From the NCBI GenBank assembly GCA_035457345.1, contig DATIBT010000077.1, positions 1 to 17,154 on the forward strand: a stretch of DNA of 17,154 bases, read 5' to 3'. Positions 1 through 7,000 of this stretch are shown here, piece after piece. Made by a program: the position numbers and the translations under genes. Below the pieces are notes generated by a model. That model had not been told where the DNA came from, made no database searches, and was given only the letters and a program-made list of their open reading frames with translations. Position 1 is the stretch's first letter, and each line of letters opens with the position of its first letter. Source of the stretch: DASTDY01 sp035457345. Its GTDB lineage: Bacteria > Patescibacteriota > Saccharimonadia > Saccharimonadales > EFPC-124.

Positions 1-528
1 AAAAAAGGTGAACGCGAAAAGGCGGCATTTGAGGCCGCATGGCAGGCCCACGCTATTGCCGACGGTCTCACGCCAGCTCACCACTACCCCTTAGCCGAAA
101 AGCTTGAGGAGCTGCGTGGCGAAGGCATAGAAACCCGTACATCGCTCAAAGACAAGCTCATAGTTAAAAGTGAAGGTGACTCTACCACCGAAGTGCTTTC
201 TAAAAACTGGGAAATGTGGGGTGCTAAGGGTGTTATGACAACCCACGGCTTTTATGAGTTTGGCGTGGCAACTATTATTGCGCCGCTCAGGCTCAAGAGC
301 GCCTATCCTTCGAAAGAGGAATGCAGAAAAGCACTAGAACTAGGTAGCGTGGAGATCTTTAAGCAGGCAGCCAAGGACATTTATGCGCTCAACATGTACG
401 AGCGGTTTGCACACCATGGTTGGACGCGGGAGCTGGCCCGAGAAACACGCGACTTTTTGGCGCCCACTATTGCAAAAACAATTGCGCTTGCGTGGTACGA
501 AGCTCTCATGCGGACCGAGGGCAAATAA
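1..528 (+). CDS. Unrecognised protein, 3' part only
   Basis: Frame 1 is open from the first base to TAA at 526-528, so the gene begins upstream of the window; at least 175 residues are visible. Composition is that of a normal soluble protein: charged helices, no membrane segment. The visible part is rich in Trp, His and Ala, with a motif W-G-A-K-G-V-M-T-T-H-G-F near the middle and a helical C-terminus ending W-Y-E-A-L-M. I do not recognise the family. Its stop overlaps the ATG of rsmD (TAATG), so the two genes are very probably co-transcribed and translationally coupled. An internal ATG at 193 is only the first ATG in the visible part; the reading continues upstream of it with similar codon use, so I do not take it as the start. 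Confidence 0.75.
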   Translation, partial: KKGEREKAAFEAAWQAHAIADGLTPAHHYPLAEKLEELRGEGIETRTSLKDKLIVKSEGDSTTEVLSKNWEMWGAKGVMTTHGFYEFGVATIIAPLRLKSAYPSKEECRKALELGSVEIFKQAAKDIYALNMYERFAHHGWTRELARETRDFLAPTIAKTIALAWYEALMRTEGK

Positions 529-1070
529 TGCGCTTACGGCTTATTGCCGGTACGCTTGGCGGGCGCTTTTTGGACGCGCCGGACACGCAGACGACTCATC
601 CAATGAGTGAACGGATTCGAGGGTCGCTCTTTAATATTTTGGGGGACATTACAGGTAAAACGGTACTTGATGCGTTTGCCGGTAGCGGCGCACTCAGCTT
701 TGAGGCGGTTAGCCGCGGTGCAAAAAGCGCGCTCCTCCTCGAAAAAGATAAGGTTGCACAAAAAATAATTGCCAAAAATATTGCGGCGCTTGGCGTGAGC
801 GAACGGATGCAGTTAATAAAAGCAAATTGTCGCAGCTGGAGCGAGCAAAACCCTGAGGTCACTTTTGATCTGATACTGCTCGACCCGCCGTACCATGATT
901 TGCAGTTATCCACAGTTTCGTTGCTCGCAAACCATTTGAATGTGAATGGGCTTATGGTATTATCATACCCAGGTAGAGACTCAGCGCCGACCGTTAATGG
1001 AGTTGTTGTGGTGGACAATAGAAGTTACGGAGACGCGGCGCTGGCCTTCTACCGCCAAGACCGCCCATAA
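528..1070 (+). CDS. rsmD: 16S rRNA (guanine(966)-N(2))-methyltransferase RsmD
   Basis: SAM-dependent Rossmann-fold methyltransferase of 180 aa (family usually 180-200) that methylates G966 (E. coli numbering) of 16S rRNA during 30S assembly. Seen: N-terminal R-L-I-A-G-T-L-G-G-R at residues 4-13, typical of RsmD; P-M-S-E-R-I-R-G-S-L-F-N-I-L at 25-38 (family P-T-x-D-R-V-R-E-A-L-F-N-I-L); SAM-binding D-A-F-A-G-S-G-A-L at 48-56; catalytic D-P-P-Y at 119-122. The frame stays open upstream to 420, but that part lies over the preceding gene and lacks homology; the ATG at 528 gives the family N-terminus and overlaps the upstream stop codon, implying coupling. The 3' end overlaps a terminator. Confidence 0.95.
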   Translation: MRLRLIAGTLGGRFLDAPDTQTTHPMSERIRGSLFNILGDITGKTVLDAFAGSGALSFEAVSRGAKSALLLEKDKVAQKIIAKNIAALGVSERMQLIKANCRSWSEQNPEVTFDLILLDPPYHDLQLSTVSLLANHLNVNGLMVLSYPGRDSAPTVNGVVVVDNRSYGDAALAFYRQDRP

Positions 1071-1087
1071 AAAGGGCGATCTTTTTT
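1059..1087 (+). terminator. Rho-independent terminator of rsmD
   Basis: Arms GACCGCCC (1059-1066) and GGGCGATC (1074-1081) pair with one C-A mismatch around a 7-nt loop, followed by six T (1082-1087). The 5' arm lies in the last codons of rsmD and the loop holds its stop codon, so termination is compressed into the gene end. Confidence 0.8.
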
Positions 1088-1093
1088 GTTTGG

Positions 1094-1099
1094 TATTAT
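1094..1099 (+). promoter_or_regulatory. -10 box of the 511-aa gene, leaderless arrangement
   Basis: TATTAT ends 6 nt before the ATG at 1106, so transcription would begin at or next to the start codon. No Shine-Dalgarno is present, and no good -35 is visible because that position is inside the rsmD terminator. Confidence 0.5.
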
Positions 1100-1105
1100 A
1101 GTGTG

Positions 1106-2641
1106 ATGAATCCTGAGCATACCGCATTTGTGCCGTTTGACCAGTTGAAACACAAGCCATATTTCAGCGATGACCCCCAGCGTTACTTTGACCCGGAAAA
1201 ACTGCGAGGCGAAGCGCTGAACGCTCAGGTTGACGCACTTATTCGCGCTGACCACCGTTTAAACGACGAACAAAGGGACCGCGTGCGCGAATACTTCGGC
1301 ATCCTTACCGGCGCCATAACCATGAACGCCCCTATGTTGTTCCTGGATATGGGTGTTAATCCCGAGCAGGAAGTGGCTCGGGCGGGCTATTGTACGCCTG
1401 CCATATGGATGCATCGCCGGTCCGAGGGGGACTGGTTGCTCGTACTGCCGCACTACGAATACGACGATGAAGGGCAATGGCACGCACGCAGTCTTTATTA
1501 CAGTATGTGGACACTTTTGGACGACGCACGTAAGGGCGCTGAGCGTCTCATTATTGGCGAAGATGCTGTGCGCAGTTGGCTCACCTCTCGCAGTCTGGCA
1601 ACGGTGCATATGCAAGAACCGACTCAGTTTCATTTTGAACGCGACTTTACTCTTCTGCGGTCCCTAGGACGCGCAAATATGCCTGTTGATTACCTTGGTC
1701 TTACTGACGCGCAGCGCCAAACCATGGGTAATTATGTCGCTGCCCATATTCTTGATAGTGGCGATTGGCGCACGCCCGATCTATTCGATGTACTGGAGTA
1801 TGTACTGGGCGCAGCGAGTGAAGAAGACCGGAGGGAGTTATATGCTCATATGTCTGGTTTGTTTGCCGAAAGGCTGCCCGTGAGCCATCATGATACACTG
1901 CGGTCGGAGCTTATAATGGTGGCTGATTGGCTTGCGGCCCGAATGCCTGTTATTGAAGGTGCGCCGGAAGGCGTTGCATTGCGAGCCCCGACTAGGCGCT
2001 TACTACTACTTTCCGGCGCGTATCGGCACCGGGCGCGAACAGTCTCCACTGAGTTTTCTGATTCACTGGCGCCCTTACGTCAAGTAACGCCCGATGATTG
2101 GCCCCAGGATCATCGCCTCTATACATTCACCAGGAACAATCCTGGTCTCGACAACATATGGCGTGATGTTGATTATCTAAATTATTTACGGCGTACTAAC
2201 GTGCCGCCTGCGAATCTGGACATAAATGAGCCTCGTGCTCTGGCGCTATCTGGCAATTTCCATCGTTTAATGATGGAGGGCGCTCATTTGGGTGATATAT
2301 CATCTATCCTCGATGCCCTTGAATATGTTGCCGACGCTACCACTAACGAACCTAACCAATGCCGGCTGTATAATCAAATCCTTTATGCCATTGCAAACAG
2401 TTTGCCGGTGAAGGAATCTGCCAATCGCAATTTACATAGGATTGCCGGCGTGCTAGAGGTAGTGCTTCCTAGGTTGCCCGAGCGGCTTCGGAATTATCAG
2501 GGGGAGAGTATTTCCGGTCCAGCCGGTGTGGCGCTATTGATGGCCGACATGTACGAATGGCGGGCCAGCTACTTCATACAAGCCGATATAACCCGCACTG
2601 GCATGGATGAAGACATGCCTAGCGGTGACGAACAGAGTTGA
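1106..2641 (+). CDS. Unknown 511-aa soluble, mostly helical protein
   Basis: I do not recognise this protein. It is soluble-looking, with no signal peptide or membrane segment, rich in Leu, Ala, Arg, Asp and Tyr, and predicted by eye to be mainly alpha-helical. The N-terminal 170 residues contain aromatic stretches (W-L-L-V-L-P-H-Y-E-Y-D-D-E-G around 110-123) suggesting a small mixed domain. The rest reads as successive amphipathic helices, with recurring D-x-L-E-Y-V patterns (F-D-V-L-E-Y-V and L-D-A-L-E-Y-V) that hint at a degenerate helical repeat or an internal duplication. The C-terminus is acidic. Start: ATG 1106 directly after a -10 box, favouring leaderless translation; GTG 1103 is the alternative. 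It stands alone between the rsmD terminator and the tRNA-Leu promoter. TGA stop. Coding is certain from length and regular codon use; function is unknown. Confidence 0.85.
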   Translation: MNPEHTAFVPFDQLKHKPYFSDDPQRYFDPEKLRGEALNAQVDALIRADHRLNDEQRDRVREYFGILTGAITMNAPMLFLDMGVNPEQEVARAGYCTPAIWMHRRSEGDWLLVLPHYEYDDEGQWHARSLYYSMWTLLDDARKGAERLIIGEDAVRSWLTSRSLATVHMQEPTQFHFERDFTLLRSLGRANMPVDYLGLTDAQRQTMGNYVAAHILDSGDWRTPDLFDVLEYVLGAASEEDRRELYAHMSGLFAERLPVSHHDTLRSELIMVADWLAARMPVIEGAPEGVALRAPTRRLLLLSGAYRHRARTVSTEFSDSLAPLRQVTPDDWPQDHRLYTFTRNNPGLDNIWRDVDYLNYLRRTNVPPANLDINEPRALALSGNFHRLMMEGAHLGDISSILDALEYVADATTNEPNQCRLYNQILYAIANSLPVKESANRNLHRIAGVLEVVLPRLPERLRNYQGESISGPAGVALLMADMYEWRASYFIQADITRTGMDEDMPSGDEQS

Positions 2642-2653
2642 ATATAGTATAAT
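2625..2653 (+). promoter_or_regulatory. Promoter of tRNA-Leu
   Basis: GTGACG (2625-2630, 4 of 6 to TTGACA), a 17-nt spacer and a perfect TATAAT (2648-2653). The -35 lies in the last codons of the upstream gene. Transcription would start about 2660, giving a 5' leader of roughly 14 nt before the mature tRNA. Confidence 0.8.
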
Positions 2654-2673
2654 GGCCAAAGTTTCATACACCT

Positions 2674-2757
2674 GCGCGAGTGGTGGAATGGTAGACACGC
2701 ATGCCTTAGGAGCATGTGCCTTCGGGCGTGGAGGTTCAAGTCCTCTCTCGCGCACCA
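2674..2757 (+). tRNA. tRNA-Leu (anticodon TAG)
   Basis: 84-nt class II tRNA. Acceptor arms GCGCGAG (2674-2680) and CTCGCGC (2747-2753) pair perfectly, followed by discriminator A and genome-encoded CCA (2755-2757). The anticodon stem CATGC/GCATG encloses CTTAGGA, giving anticodon TAG (2707-2709) for CUA/CUG (plus wobble) leucine codons. The extra arm is GCC-TTCG-GGC and the T loop is TTCAAGT. The long variable arm and D-loop sequence fit leucine rather than serine. Confidence 0.97.
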
Positions 2758-2774
2758 TGCATTTATTACAGATG

Positions 2775-2809
2775 GAAAGGCTTCAGAAGTACTTCTGAAG
2801 CCTTTCTTT
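2775..2809. terminator. Perfect palindrome, shared bidirectional terminator
   Basis: Perfect 32-nt inverted repeat: GAAAGGCTTCAGAAGT (2775-2790) and its exact complement (2791-2806). It sits 17 nt after tRNA-Leu and 12 nt beyond the stop of the convergent DJ-1 gene, so it can end transcripts from both sides. The T runs outside the stem are short (CTTTCTTTG on +), so termination relies mainly on the long stem. Confidence 0.75.
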
Positions 2810-2818
2810 GTTCGAATC

Positions 2819-3457
2819 CTACCTTTGAGGCAACGCTTTCATCAAAGCGAAAAAGTACTTTGCTTCGCCAGTGTTGAAGTAGTTATACCAAGCCTCAAGA
2901 GCTTCGGGCGAGAAAACAGCAAGCCGGTCGAGGATATACCGGGCAAATAACAAGCCGCCTGCCGAGTTGGCAGTTATGAGGTTACCGTCGGCCACCACTT
3001 TATCTTCCTTATAGTACGCATCACCCTTGTAATTGGGCGCTACCATTTTAAGATACTCAAGCGTATTGCTGGTGTGCGGTCGGTTATCAAAAACGCCGGC
3101 GTTGCCCAGGGCGGTTGTAGCGCCGCAGATGGCAGCGACACTTGCATTGACCTCAAGCAGCTCCTTTGCCTTTTCTATGATAGGCTGTTGCGTGGCGTCT
3201 TGCCATGTATCACCGCCAACTAGGATAAGTACTGCAGAAGTCTCGGGTGTCACCTCGTTAACGGTTGCATCGGGAACAATAATCGCCCCTCCTGCAGTGG
3301 TAATTGGATCTTTTGTTATCCCCACTGTTTTTACTGGTATTCGTTTGCCCTTAGTCTTGAAAAAGCGGCCCGTGTTAAGCTCGGCCATGATGTGGCCAGC
3401 CTCCCAATCGGACCATGTGTCCTGTACATACACAAAGGCGTATTTTTCATTTGCCAT
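2819..3457 (-). CDS. DJ-1/PfpI family protein (class I glutamine amidotransferase-like)
   Basis: 212-aa protein with the flavodoxin-like DJ-1/PfpI fold. Seen: N-terminal strand Y-A-F-V-Y-V followed by D-W-E-A-G with the conserved acidic Glu19; V-L-I-L-V-G-G-D-T-W around 76-85; nucleophile elbow A-A-I-C-G-A-T-T-A-L with Cys111; then H-T-S-N at 128-131, the position where many family members place catalytic His. These are the expected Glu/Cys/His elements. Members act as deglycase/hydrolase, protease-like or redox-stress proteins, and sequence alone does not decide which. The R-x-D-T-W-x-D-W-E start resembles the bacterial YoaZ-like subgroup. ATG 3457 is preceded by strong AAGGAGGG, and a TATAAT lies about 20 nt upstream. 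Transcribed divergently from the DUF1697 gene and convergently with tRNA-Leu. Confidence 0.9.
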   Translation of the reverse strand: MANEKYAFVYVQDTWSDWEAGHIMAELNTGRFFKTKGKRIPVKTVGITKDPITTAGGAIIVPDATVNEVTPETSAVLILVGGDTWQDATQQPIIEKAKELLEVNASVAAICGATTALGNAGVFDNRPHTSNTLEYLKMVAPNYKGDAYYKEDKVVADGNLITANSAGGLLFARYILDRLAVFSPEALEAWYNYFNTGEAKYFFALMKALPQR

Positions 3458-3461
3458 AAGT

Positions 3462-3483
3462 CCCTCCTTGCATAAACATTATA
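3462..3483 (-). promoter_or_regulatory. -10 box and Shine-Dalgarno of the DJ-1 gene
   Basis: On the minus strand TATAAT (3483 to 3478) is followed by AAGGAGGG (3469 to 3462), 4 nt before ATG at 3457. The leader would be only about 14 nt but includes a full Shine-Dalgarno, unlike the divergent partner at 3540. No convincing -35. Confidence 0.65.
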
Positions 3484-3526
3484 AGTTAGGCGGGCTACGT
3501 GCCCTGTAGGATATTTAATGGTGGTT

Positions 3527-3532
3527 TATAAT
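3527..3532 (+). promoter_or_regulatory. -10 box of the DUF1697 gene, leaderless arrangement
   Basis: Perfect TATAAT ends 7 nt before the ATG at 3540, placing the predicted transcription start on or within a base of the start codon. The intervening ACGGTCA has no Shine-Dalgarno and there is no good -35. Supports leaderless initiation. Confidence 0.65.
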
Positions 3533-3539
3533 ACGGTCA

Positions 3540-4106
3540 ATGAACACATATCTTCTGTTATTACGCGGCATTAATGTTGGCGGCAAAAATAAAGTCGCTA
3601 TGGCAGTCTTAAAAAAATGCCTGGAAGATTTAGGGTTTACTAACGTTCTCACGTATATTGCCAGTGGGAATGTTATTGTGGCGTCTAAGCATTCGGCTAA
3701 AGAAGTGCAAGCTTTGGCCGAAGAAGCGCTCATTAAGAATTTCAAGCTTGATAGCGAGCTCATTAAAGTGTTGGTACTAAGCCCTGCTCAGCTCCGAGCA
3801 ATCATACGCAATAAGCCGAAAGGTTTTGGCGAACAGCCAGACAAGTATCATAGCGATGTTATTTTTTTAATGGATATTGATGCGGCCCAGGCTATGCCAG
3901 TTTTTAAACCTCGGGAGGGGGTCGATGCAGTGTGGCCTGGCGAGGGTGTTGTCTATTCACAGCGCGTTAGTGCGTTGCGCGCAAAAAGTAGGTTGGGGGC
4001 AATTGTCGGGACGCCGGTTTATAAGTCGATGACTATCCGAAGCTGGAATACGACAACAAAGTTGTTGAGGCTATTAGAGGGCATGGCGCCTAGCAAAACG
4101 GTGTAA
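3540..4106 (+). CDS. DUF1697 family protein
   Basis: 188 aa, usual length for DUF1697 (about 170-185). The diagnostic N-terminus is clear: L-L-L-L-R-G-I-N-V-G-G-K-N-K-V followed by L-E-D-L-G-F-T-N-V-L-T-Y-I-A-S-G-N-V at roughly 28-45, the most conserved blocks of the family. The C-terminal third carries S-R-L-G-A-I-V-G-T-P-V-Y and T-I-R-S-W-N-T-T-T-K-L, matching the family's R-N-W-x-T-x-x-K-L block. The function of DUF1697 is not established; the protein is small, cytosolic and two-domain. Start ATG 3540 gives the family N-terminus exactly and follows a -10 box by 7 nt, so it is probably a leaderless mRNA. Divergent from the DJ-1 gene with 82 nt between starts. No terminator seen downstream. 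Confidence 0.93.
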   Translation: MNTYLLLLRGINVGGKNKVAMAVLKKCLEDLGFTNVLTYIASGNVIVASKHSAKEVQALAEEALIKNFKLDSELIKVLVLSPAQLRAIIRNKPKGFGEQPDKYHSDVIFLMDIDAAQAMPVFKPREGVDAVWPGEGVVYSQRVSALRAKSRLGAIVGTPVYKSMTIRSWNTTTKLLRLLEGMAPSKTV

Positions 4107-4143
4107 ACTCTCGTCCTCGTGCGGGCTTTGCCATATGGCCGAC

Positions 4144-4173
4144 TTGTTCTTTACACCCTAGGTTGCCTATGTA
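4144..4173 (+). promoter_or_regulatory. Possible promoter of the 113-aa membrane protein
   Basis: TTGTTC (4144-4149), an 18-nt spacer and TATGTA (4168-4173). Only partial matches, but suitably placed about 30 nt before ATG 4203 in the 96-nt gap after the DUF1697 gene. Confidence 0.3.
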
Positions 4174-4202
4174 ATAGTCGAGGCATAAGCAGGAAGCAAA
4201 GC

Positions 4203-4544
4203 ATGTTTTCTAAACTATTTTTTCGCCACAAACTGCCCGAGCCCAATTTCGGCCCGTGGCTTTTTACTATCCTGGTAGTCGTGTTTGCGTTTCTTATGCA
4301 AGTTAAGCCTGTTCTTGGTATGGCTGGTATGGGAACGGTGTGCATTGTGTCATCTGTGCTTGTATTGCTTAACCGTGAGCGTATATGGGAAAACTACAAG
4401 CAAACCTACAAAAGTAACATAGCGCTCCGCAGCTTTTGGCACGAGCCCAAGCGCGAATACTATGCTATTAATGTATATTTTTTGTGGCCGCTCGTTGGGC
4501 TGGCTGGCGTGGCACTCCTGGTTATCGCTTACCAATTCTCCTAA
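4203..4544 (+). CDS. Small multi-pass membrane protein of unknown function
   Basis: 113 aa. A short basic amphipathic N-terminus (F-S-K-L-F-F-R-H-K-L) is followed by hydrophobic segments at about 17-36 and 38-58, a hydrophilic loop with many charged and aromatic residues (R-E-R-I-W-E-N-Y-K around 60-70), and a C-terminal hydrophobic segment at about 90-111. I predict three membrane spans and recognise no family. The frame is open upstream to a GTG at 4119, but that extension overlaps the putative promoter and is atypical; ATG 4203 has AGGAAG 5 nt upstream and gives a sensible membrane N-terminus. It may be transcribed on its own. A GC-rich terminator-like hairpin follows 97 nt after the stop. 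Confidence 0.75.
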   Translation: MFSKLFFRHKLPEPNFGPWLFTILVVVFAFLMQVKPVLGMAGMGTVCIVSSVLVLLNRERIWENYKQTYKSNIALRSFWHEPKREYYAINVYFLWPLVGLAGVALLVIAYQFS

Positions 4545-4641
4545 ATATATGCTAAGGTGGTGACGATGTTTTTTAGTAACAGAACTGCGCATAGCCATAT
4601 GCTGCCGGGCCGTCTCGGTTAGTTTGCTGAGTGCAGACCGT

Positions 4642-4663
4642 GCCGGGGTGTCCCGGCCGTTTT
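4642..4663 (+). terminator. Terminator-like hairpin upstream of hisS
   Basis: GCCGGG (4642-4647), loop GTGT, CCCGGC (4652-4657), then CG and four T. Strong stem, short T run. It lies just upstream of the hisS -10 and probably ends upstream transcription. Confidence 0.6.
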
Positions 4664-4666
4664 GTC

Positions 4667-4675
4667 TGTTACAAT
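4667..4675 (+). promoter_or_regulatory. Extended -10 promoter of hisS
   Basis: TGT-TACAAT forms an extended -10 (TG at 4667-4668, hexamer 4670-4675). Predicted start about 4682, leaving an 8-nt leader. The purine-rich AAAGAGGA (4676-4683) before ATG 4690 would then be only partly transcribed, so its role as Shine-Dalgarno depends on the true start site. Confidence 0.55.
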
Positions 4676-4689
4676 AAAGAGGAATTATT

Positions 4690-6012
4690 ATGGCTATGCT
4701 TTCAACTCAACCCTATAAAGGCGCACGCGATTTCTACCCCGAAGATCTACGCGTCCAGACGTATTTGTTTAACACTTGGCGCACCGTCGCCGAACGGTAC
4801 GGCTACGAAGAATACATGACCCCTATGCTTGAGCCACTCGATATTTATGCGGCAAAGAGCGGCACGGAACTTGTTAACGATGAGAGTTATTTATTTGTCG
4901 ACCGGGGCAACCGGCAGGTGGTGATTCGCCCTGAAATGACGCCGAGCGTAAGCCGCTTGGTTGCAGGGCGCCGTCAAGAGTTGGCGTATCCGGCCCGGTT
5001 GTATTCGGTAGCTAACTTTATGCGCTACCAGCGCCCTCAACACGGGCGTTTGCGCGAGTTTTGGCAGTTGAACGTTGACATCTTTGGCGTGCCAACCATC
5101 GACGCCGAAGTTGAGCTCATTACCATGGCCGACGAAATCATGAAGGCATTCGGCGCGACCGATAAAATGTACGCTATAAAAATTAATAGTCGCAGCTTGG
5201 TGAACTTTATGATGGCCGAATACCTAGAGCTCGACGTTGTGCAATCGCAGCTCATGATGAAACTCTTTGACCGCAAGGACAAGATCACTCCCGCGGAGTT
5301 TAGGGATCAGGCTGCCGAAATCTTTGATCAGCCAAAGGTTTCCCAGGGTCTCAAAAAGATCGCCGCCTTGTTTGCAGCAAAAACTATGGGCGACTTGCCG
5401 AAGCAAATCATCGACTCCAACGCCATTAAGCAGGTGCAAACGCTTTTTACGCTGTTGCGCGAGCACGGAGTCAAGAGTGTTATGTTTGATATTGGTCTCA
5501 TGCGCGGCCTTGATTATTACACCGATATTGTCTTTGAGGTATTCGATACTAACCCAGAAAACAGCCGCTCGCTCTTTGGTGGCGGTCGCTACGATGGTTT
5601 GGTGGGGCTGTTTGGCGTAGAGCCAATCCCTACTGTCGGTTACGCCATTGGCGACGTGACCTTCCGTGACTTTCTGCAAACCCACAAGCTCCTGCCCCGG
5701 CTGCACACAACCACTGAGGTATATGTGGTCGTGCTTGGCGATTCACTTAAAGGTGCGCAAAAACTCGCCCAGCGTTTGCGAGGCGAAGGAGTAAACGTAG
5801 AAGTAGACATTACCGGCCGTAAGGTTGATAAGCAAATCAAGACCGCAGTTAAAAAGGATATCCCATTCATTTTGTTTCTTGGGAAAAAAGAGCTCGATGA
5901 AGAAAACTACACGCTTAAAGACGTTGCCGGAGAAAAAGAACATCACCTATCCTTTGCCCGTTTGGTGACGACCATAAAAGATTATCGACACGCCCAAGAA
6001 GACGTTATTTAA
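4690..6012 (+). CDS. hisS: Histidine--tRNA ligase (HisRS)
   Basis: Class II aminoacyl-tRNA synthetase of 440 aa (family 410-450) that charges tRNA-His in the cytosol using ATP. Motif 1 region G-A-R-D-F-Y-P at 11-17. Motif 2 block R-Y-Q-R-P-Q-H-G-R-L-R-E-F-W-Q at 112-126, where the usual R-x-E-R-P-Q has Gln for Glu. Histidine-specific motif R-G-L-D-Y-Y-T at 272-278. F-G-G-G-R-Y-D-G-L at 296-304 and motif 3 around V-G-Y-A-I-G at 316-321. An alpha/beta anticodon-binding domain starts near 343 (E-V-Y-V-V-V-L). The REFWQLNVDIFG-type motif 2 resembles archaeal/eukaryotic-style HisRS, as in several bacterial lineages. ATG 4690 follows an extended -10 closely; the alternative ATG 4696 would cost two residues. 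Confidence 0.97.
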   Translation: MAMLSTQPYKGARDFYPEDLRVQTYLFNTWRTVAERYGYEEYMTPMLEPLDIYAAKSGTELVNDESYLFVDRGNRQVVIRPEMTPSVSRLVAGRRQELAYPARLYSVANFMRYQRPQHGRLREFWQLNVDIFGVPTIDAEVELITMADEIMKAFGATDKMYAIKINSRSLVNFMMAEYLELDVVQSQLMMKLFDRKDKITPAEFRDQAAEIFDQPKVSQGLKKIAALFAAKTMGDLPKQIIDSNAIKQVQTLFTLLREHGVKSVMFDIGLMRGLDYYTDIVFEVFDTNPENSRSLFGGGRYDGLVGLFGVEPIPTVGYAIGDVTFRDFLQTHKLLPRLHTTTEVYVVVLGDSLKGAQKLAQRLRGEGVNVEVDITGRKVDKQIKTAVKKDIPFILFLGKKELDEENYTLKDVAGEKEHHLSFARLVTTIKDYRHAQEDVI

Positions 6013-6069
6013 TAAGTAGGTCCATAAACGACGGCCCCGCGGCCAATTGCAGCCTGACATGGAGGTCTG

Positions 6070-6870
6070 GTGCAAGCAGGTGATTTGAAGGTACGTGAGC
6101 AGCGGCTAAATAATCTGTTGTTGCTCGGTGGGCTCTCTCAGGTCATTGCCGGCTTTACGCTGGTTAGTGGCTGGATGACAGACATGGTGAGGCTGGGCGC
6201 ACTAGCCGGAGGTGCAGCTGCGCTCGCTGGGCTTTTGGTTCTGACCTACGCGATCTCTAAGTTGCACTTCACCATCAAGTCGTTGGCGGAAAATACGCTG
6301 TGGATTCTTTTGACATCTGGCGTGGTGGTGCTGGCAACAATACCGGTGTTGATCATGGGCGCCGCTTTGCGCCTGTTCTGGTGGGGGTTCGCCATTGCGC
6401 TCATTTGGGCGGTCACTGCTTCTATGAGGGTAGTGACGCATGGGGAATCCTGGCGTTGGCGGCTAAACGCCACACTGCGGACTAGCCCCAAAGCTGCGCT
6501 TTTCGACAAGCGGCGCCAGCGGCAAATGAGCCGAATCGGCGCATGGATCTCCATAATGTCACTATTGTTATGGGTGGTACTCCTGTTCGTAGGCTGGCGG
6601 GTCGGGGTGGTGGTTTCGGCTGCTGGTACGTTGGTGGCAGGATTGTTCACCTACCTCAGCCTCTTTGGTGTCCTGCCACACTACACCACCCGCAAGGAGT
6701 GTGAAACCTGGGAGGGGAACGCGCTCATGAGCGGCGCGATGGCAGCCATCGGCCTGGGCCTCACTGTCGGTTCGGTGGATAATGCAGTGCTTGGGGTTAT
6801 CACCACAGTGGTGGCTCTGGGTTGTTTCATTACCGTGGCGCAGCGTCAGCGTGAGGCTATGCGCATCTGA
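6070..6870 (+). CDS. Unknown eight-span membrane protein
   Basis: 266 aa, mostly hydrophobic; I count about eight membrane segments (approx. 15-34, 40-62, 74-96, 98-115, 154-172, 175-199, 214-235, 237-257) in two groups separated by a basic, Arg-rich cytosolic loop at about 118-150 (R-W-R-W-R, K-R-R-Q-R-Q). Positive residues in this loop suggest a cytoplasmic location. The 4+4 layout hints at an internal duplication but I see no clear sequence repeat. No known family recognised. The start is GTG 6070 with GGAGGT only 3 nt upstream, a tight spacing; TTG 6085, just after a second purine-rich run, is an alternative. It follows hisS by 57 nt without a terminator, so read-through from hisS is possible. 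A strong GC hairpin without U tract follows. Confidence 0.75.
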   Translation: MQAGDLKVREQRLNNLLLLGGLSQVIAGFTLVSGWMTDMVRLGALAGGAAALAGLLVLTYAISKLHFTIKSLAENTLWILLTSGVVVLATIPVLIMGAALRLFWWGFAIALIWAVTASMRVVTHGESWRWRLNATLRTSPKAALFDKRRQRQMSRIGAWISIMSLLLWVVLLFVGWRVGVVVSAAGTLVAGLFTYLSLFGVLPHYTTRKECETWEGNALMSGAMAAIGLGLTVGSVDNAVLGVITTVVALGCFITVAQRQREAMRI

Positions 6871-6878
6871 GTGGACAT

Positions 6879-6911
6879 GTGGGCGGGTCGGGGACCCCCG
6901 ATACCGCCCAC
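6879..6911 (+). repeat. GC-rich hairpin after the 266-aa membrane gene
   Basis: GTGGGCGG (6879-6886) pairs with CCGCCCAC (6904-6911), and inside it TCGGGG (6888-6893) with CCCCGA (6896-6901). Flanking GAGT/ACTC can extend the base. Very stable, no U tract; probably a terminator-type or RNA-stabilising 3' hairpin. Confidence 0.65.
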
Positions 6912-6944
6912 GACTCAAACTATAGACATTATCATACAGATCTG

Positions 6945-6958
6945 CTGATATATATCAG
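6945..6958. promoter_or_regulatory. Perfect AT-rich palindrome, possible operator
   Basis: CTGATATATATCAG is a 14-bp perfect dyad 43 nt before the GTG of the next gene, with TAGACA (6923-6928) upstream as a possible -35. It could be a dimeric repressor site over the promoter, but AT dyads also arise by chance. Confidence 0.3.
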
Positions 6959-7000
6959 TCACGATCATGCGACAGATTGTAACACTCAAGGAGGAACCTC

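Larger units (their letters stand above)
4545..4689 (+). other. Hairpin-rich gap before hisS
   Basis: No open frame of note. Seen in order: GCATA-gcca-TATGC (4589-4602); an imperfect CTCGG/CTGAG-type hairpin (about 4614-4630); then the terminator-like stem at 4642-4663, flanked by complementary CAGAC (4634-4638) and GTCTG (4664-4668). TATGCT at 4548-4553, the same -10 hexamer used by clpP, could start a short RNA of about 105 nt ending at the T run. I see no T-box, SRP RNA or tmRNA signature. Confidence 0.35.

Noticed and set aside
420..527. N-terminal extension of rsmD from 420
   Set aside because: It lies wholly within the coding sequence of the preceding gene in another frame, and RsmD homology starts precisely at ATG 528.
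2607..2798. Small open frames running through tRNA-Leu on either strand
   Set aside because: They encode the tRNA sequence itself (for example G-G-M-V-D-T-H-A-L-G), a common false gene call.
4545..4689. T-box or riboswitch controlling hisS
   Set aside because: No T-box consensus (TGGNACCGCG), no specifier-loop arrangement, and the hisS -10 lies downstream of the hairpins, so they would not be in the hisS mRNA.
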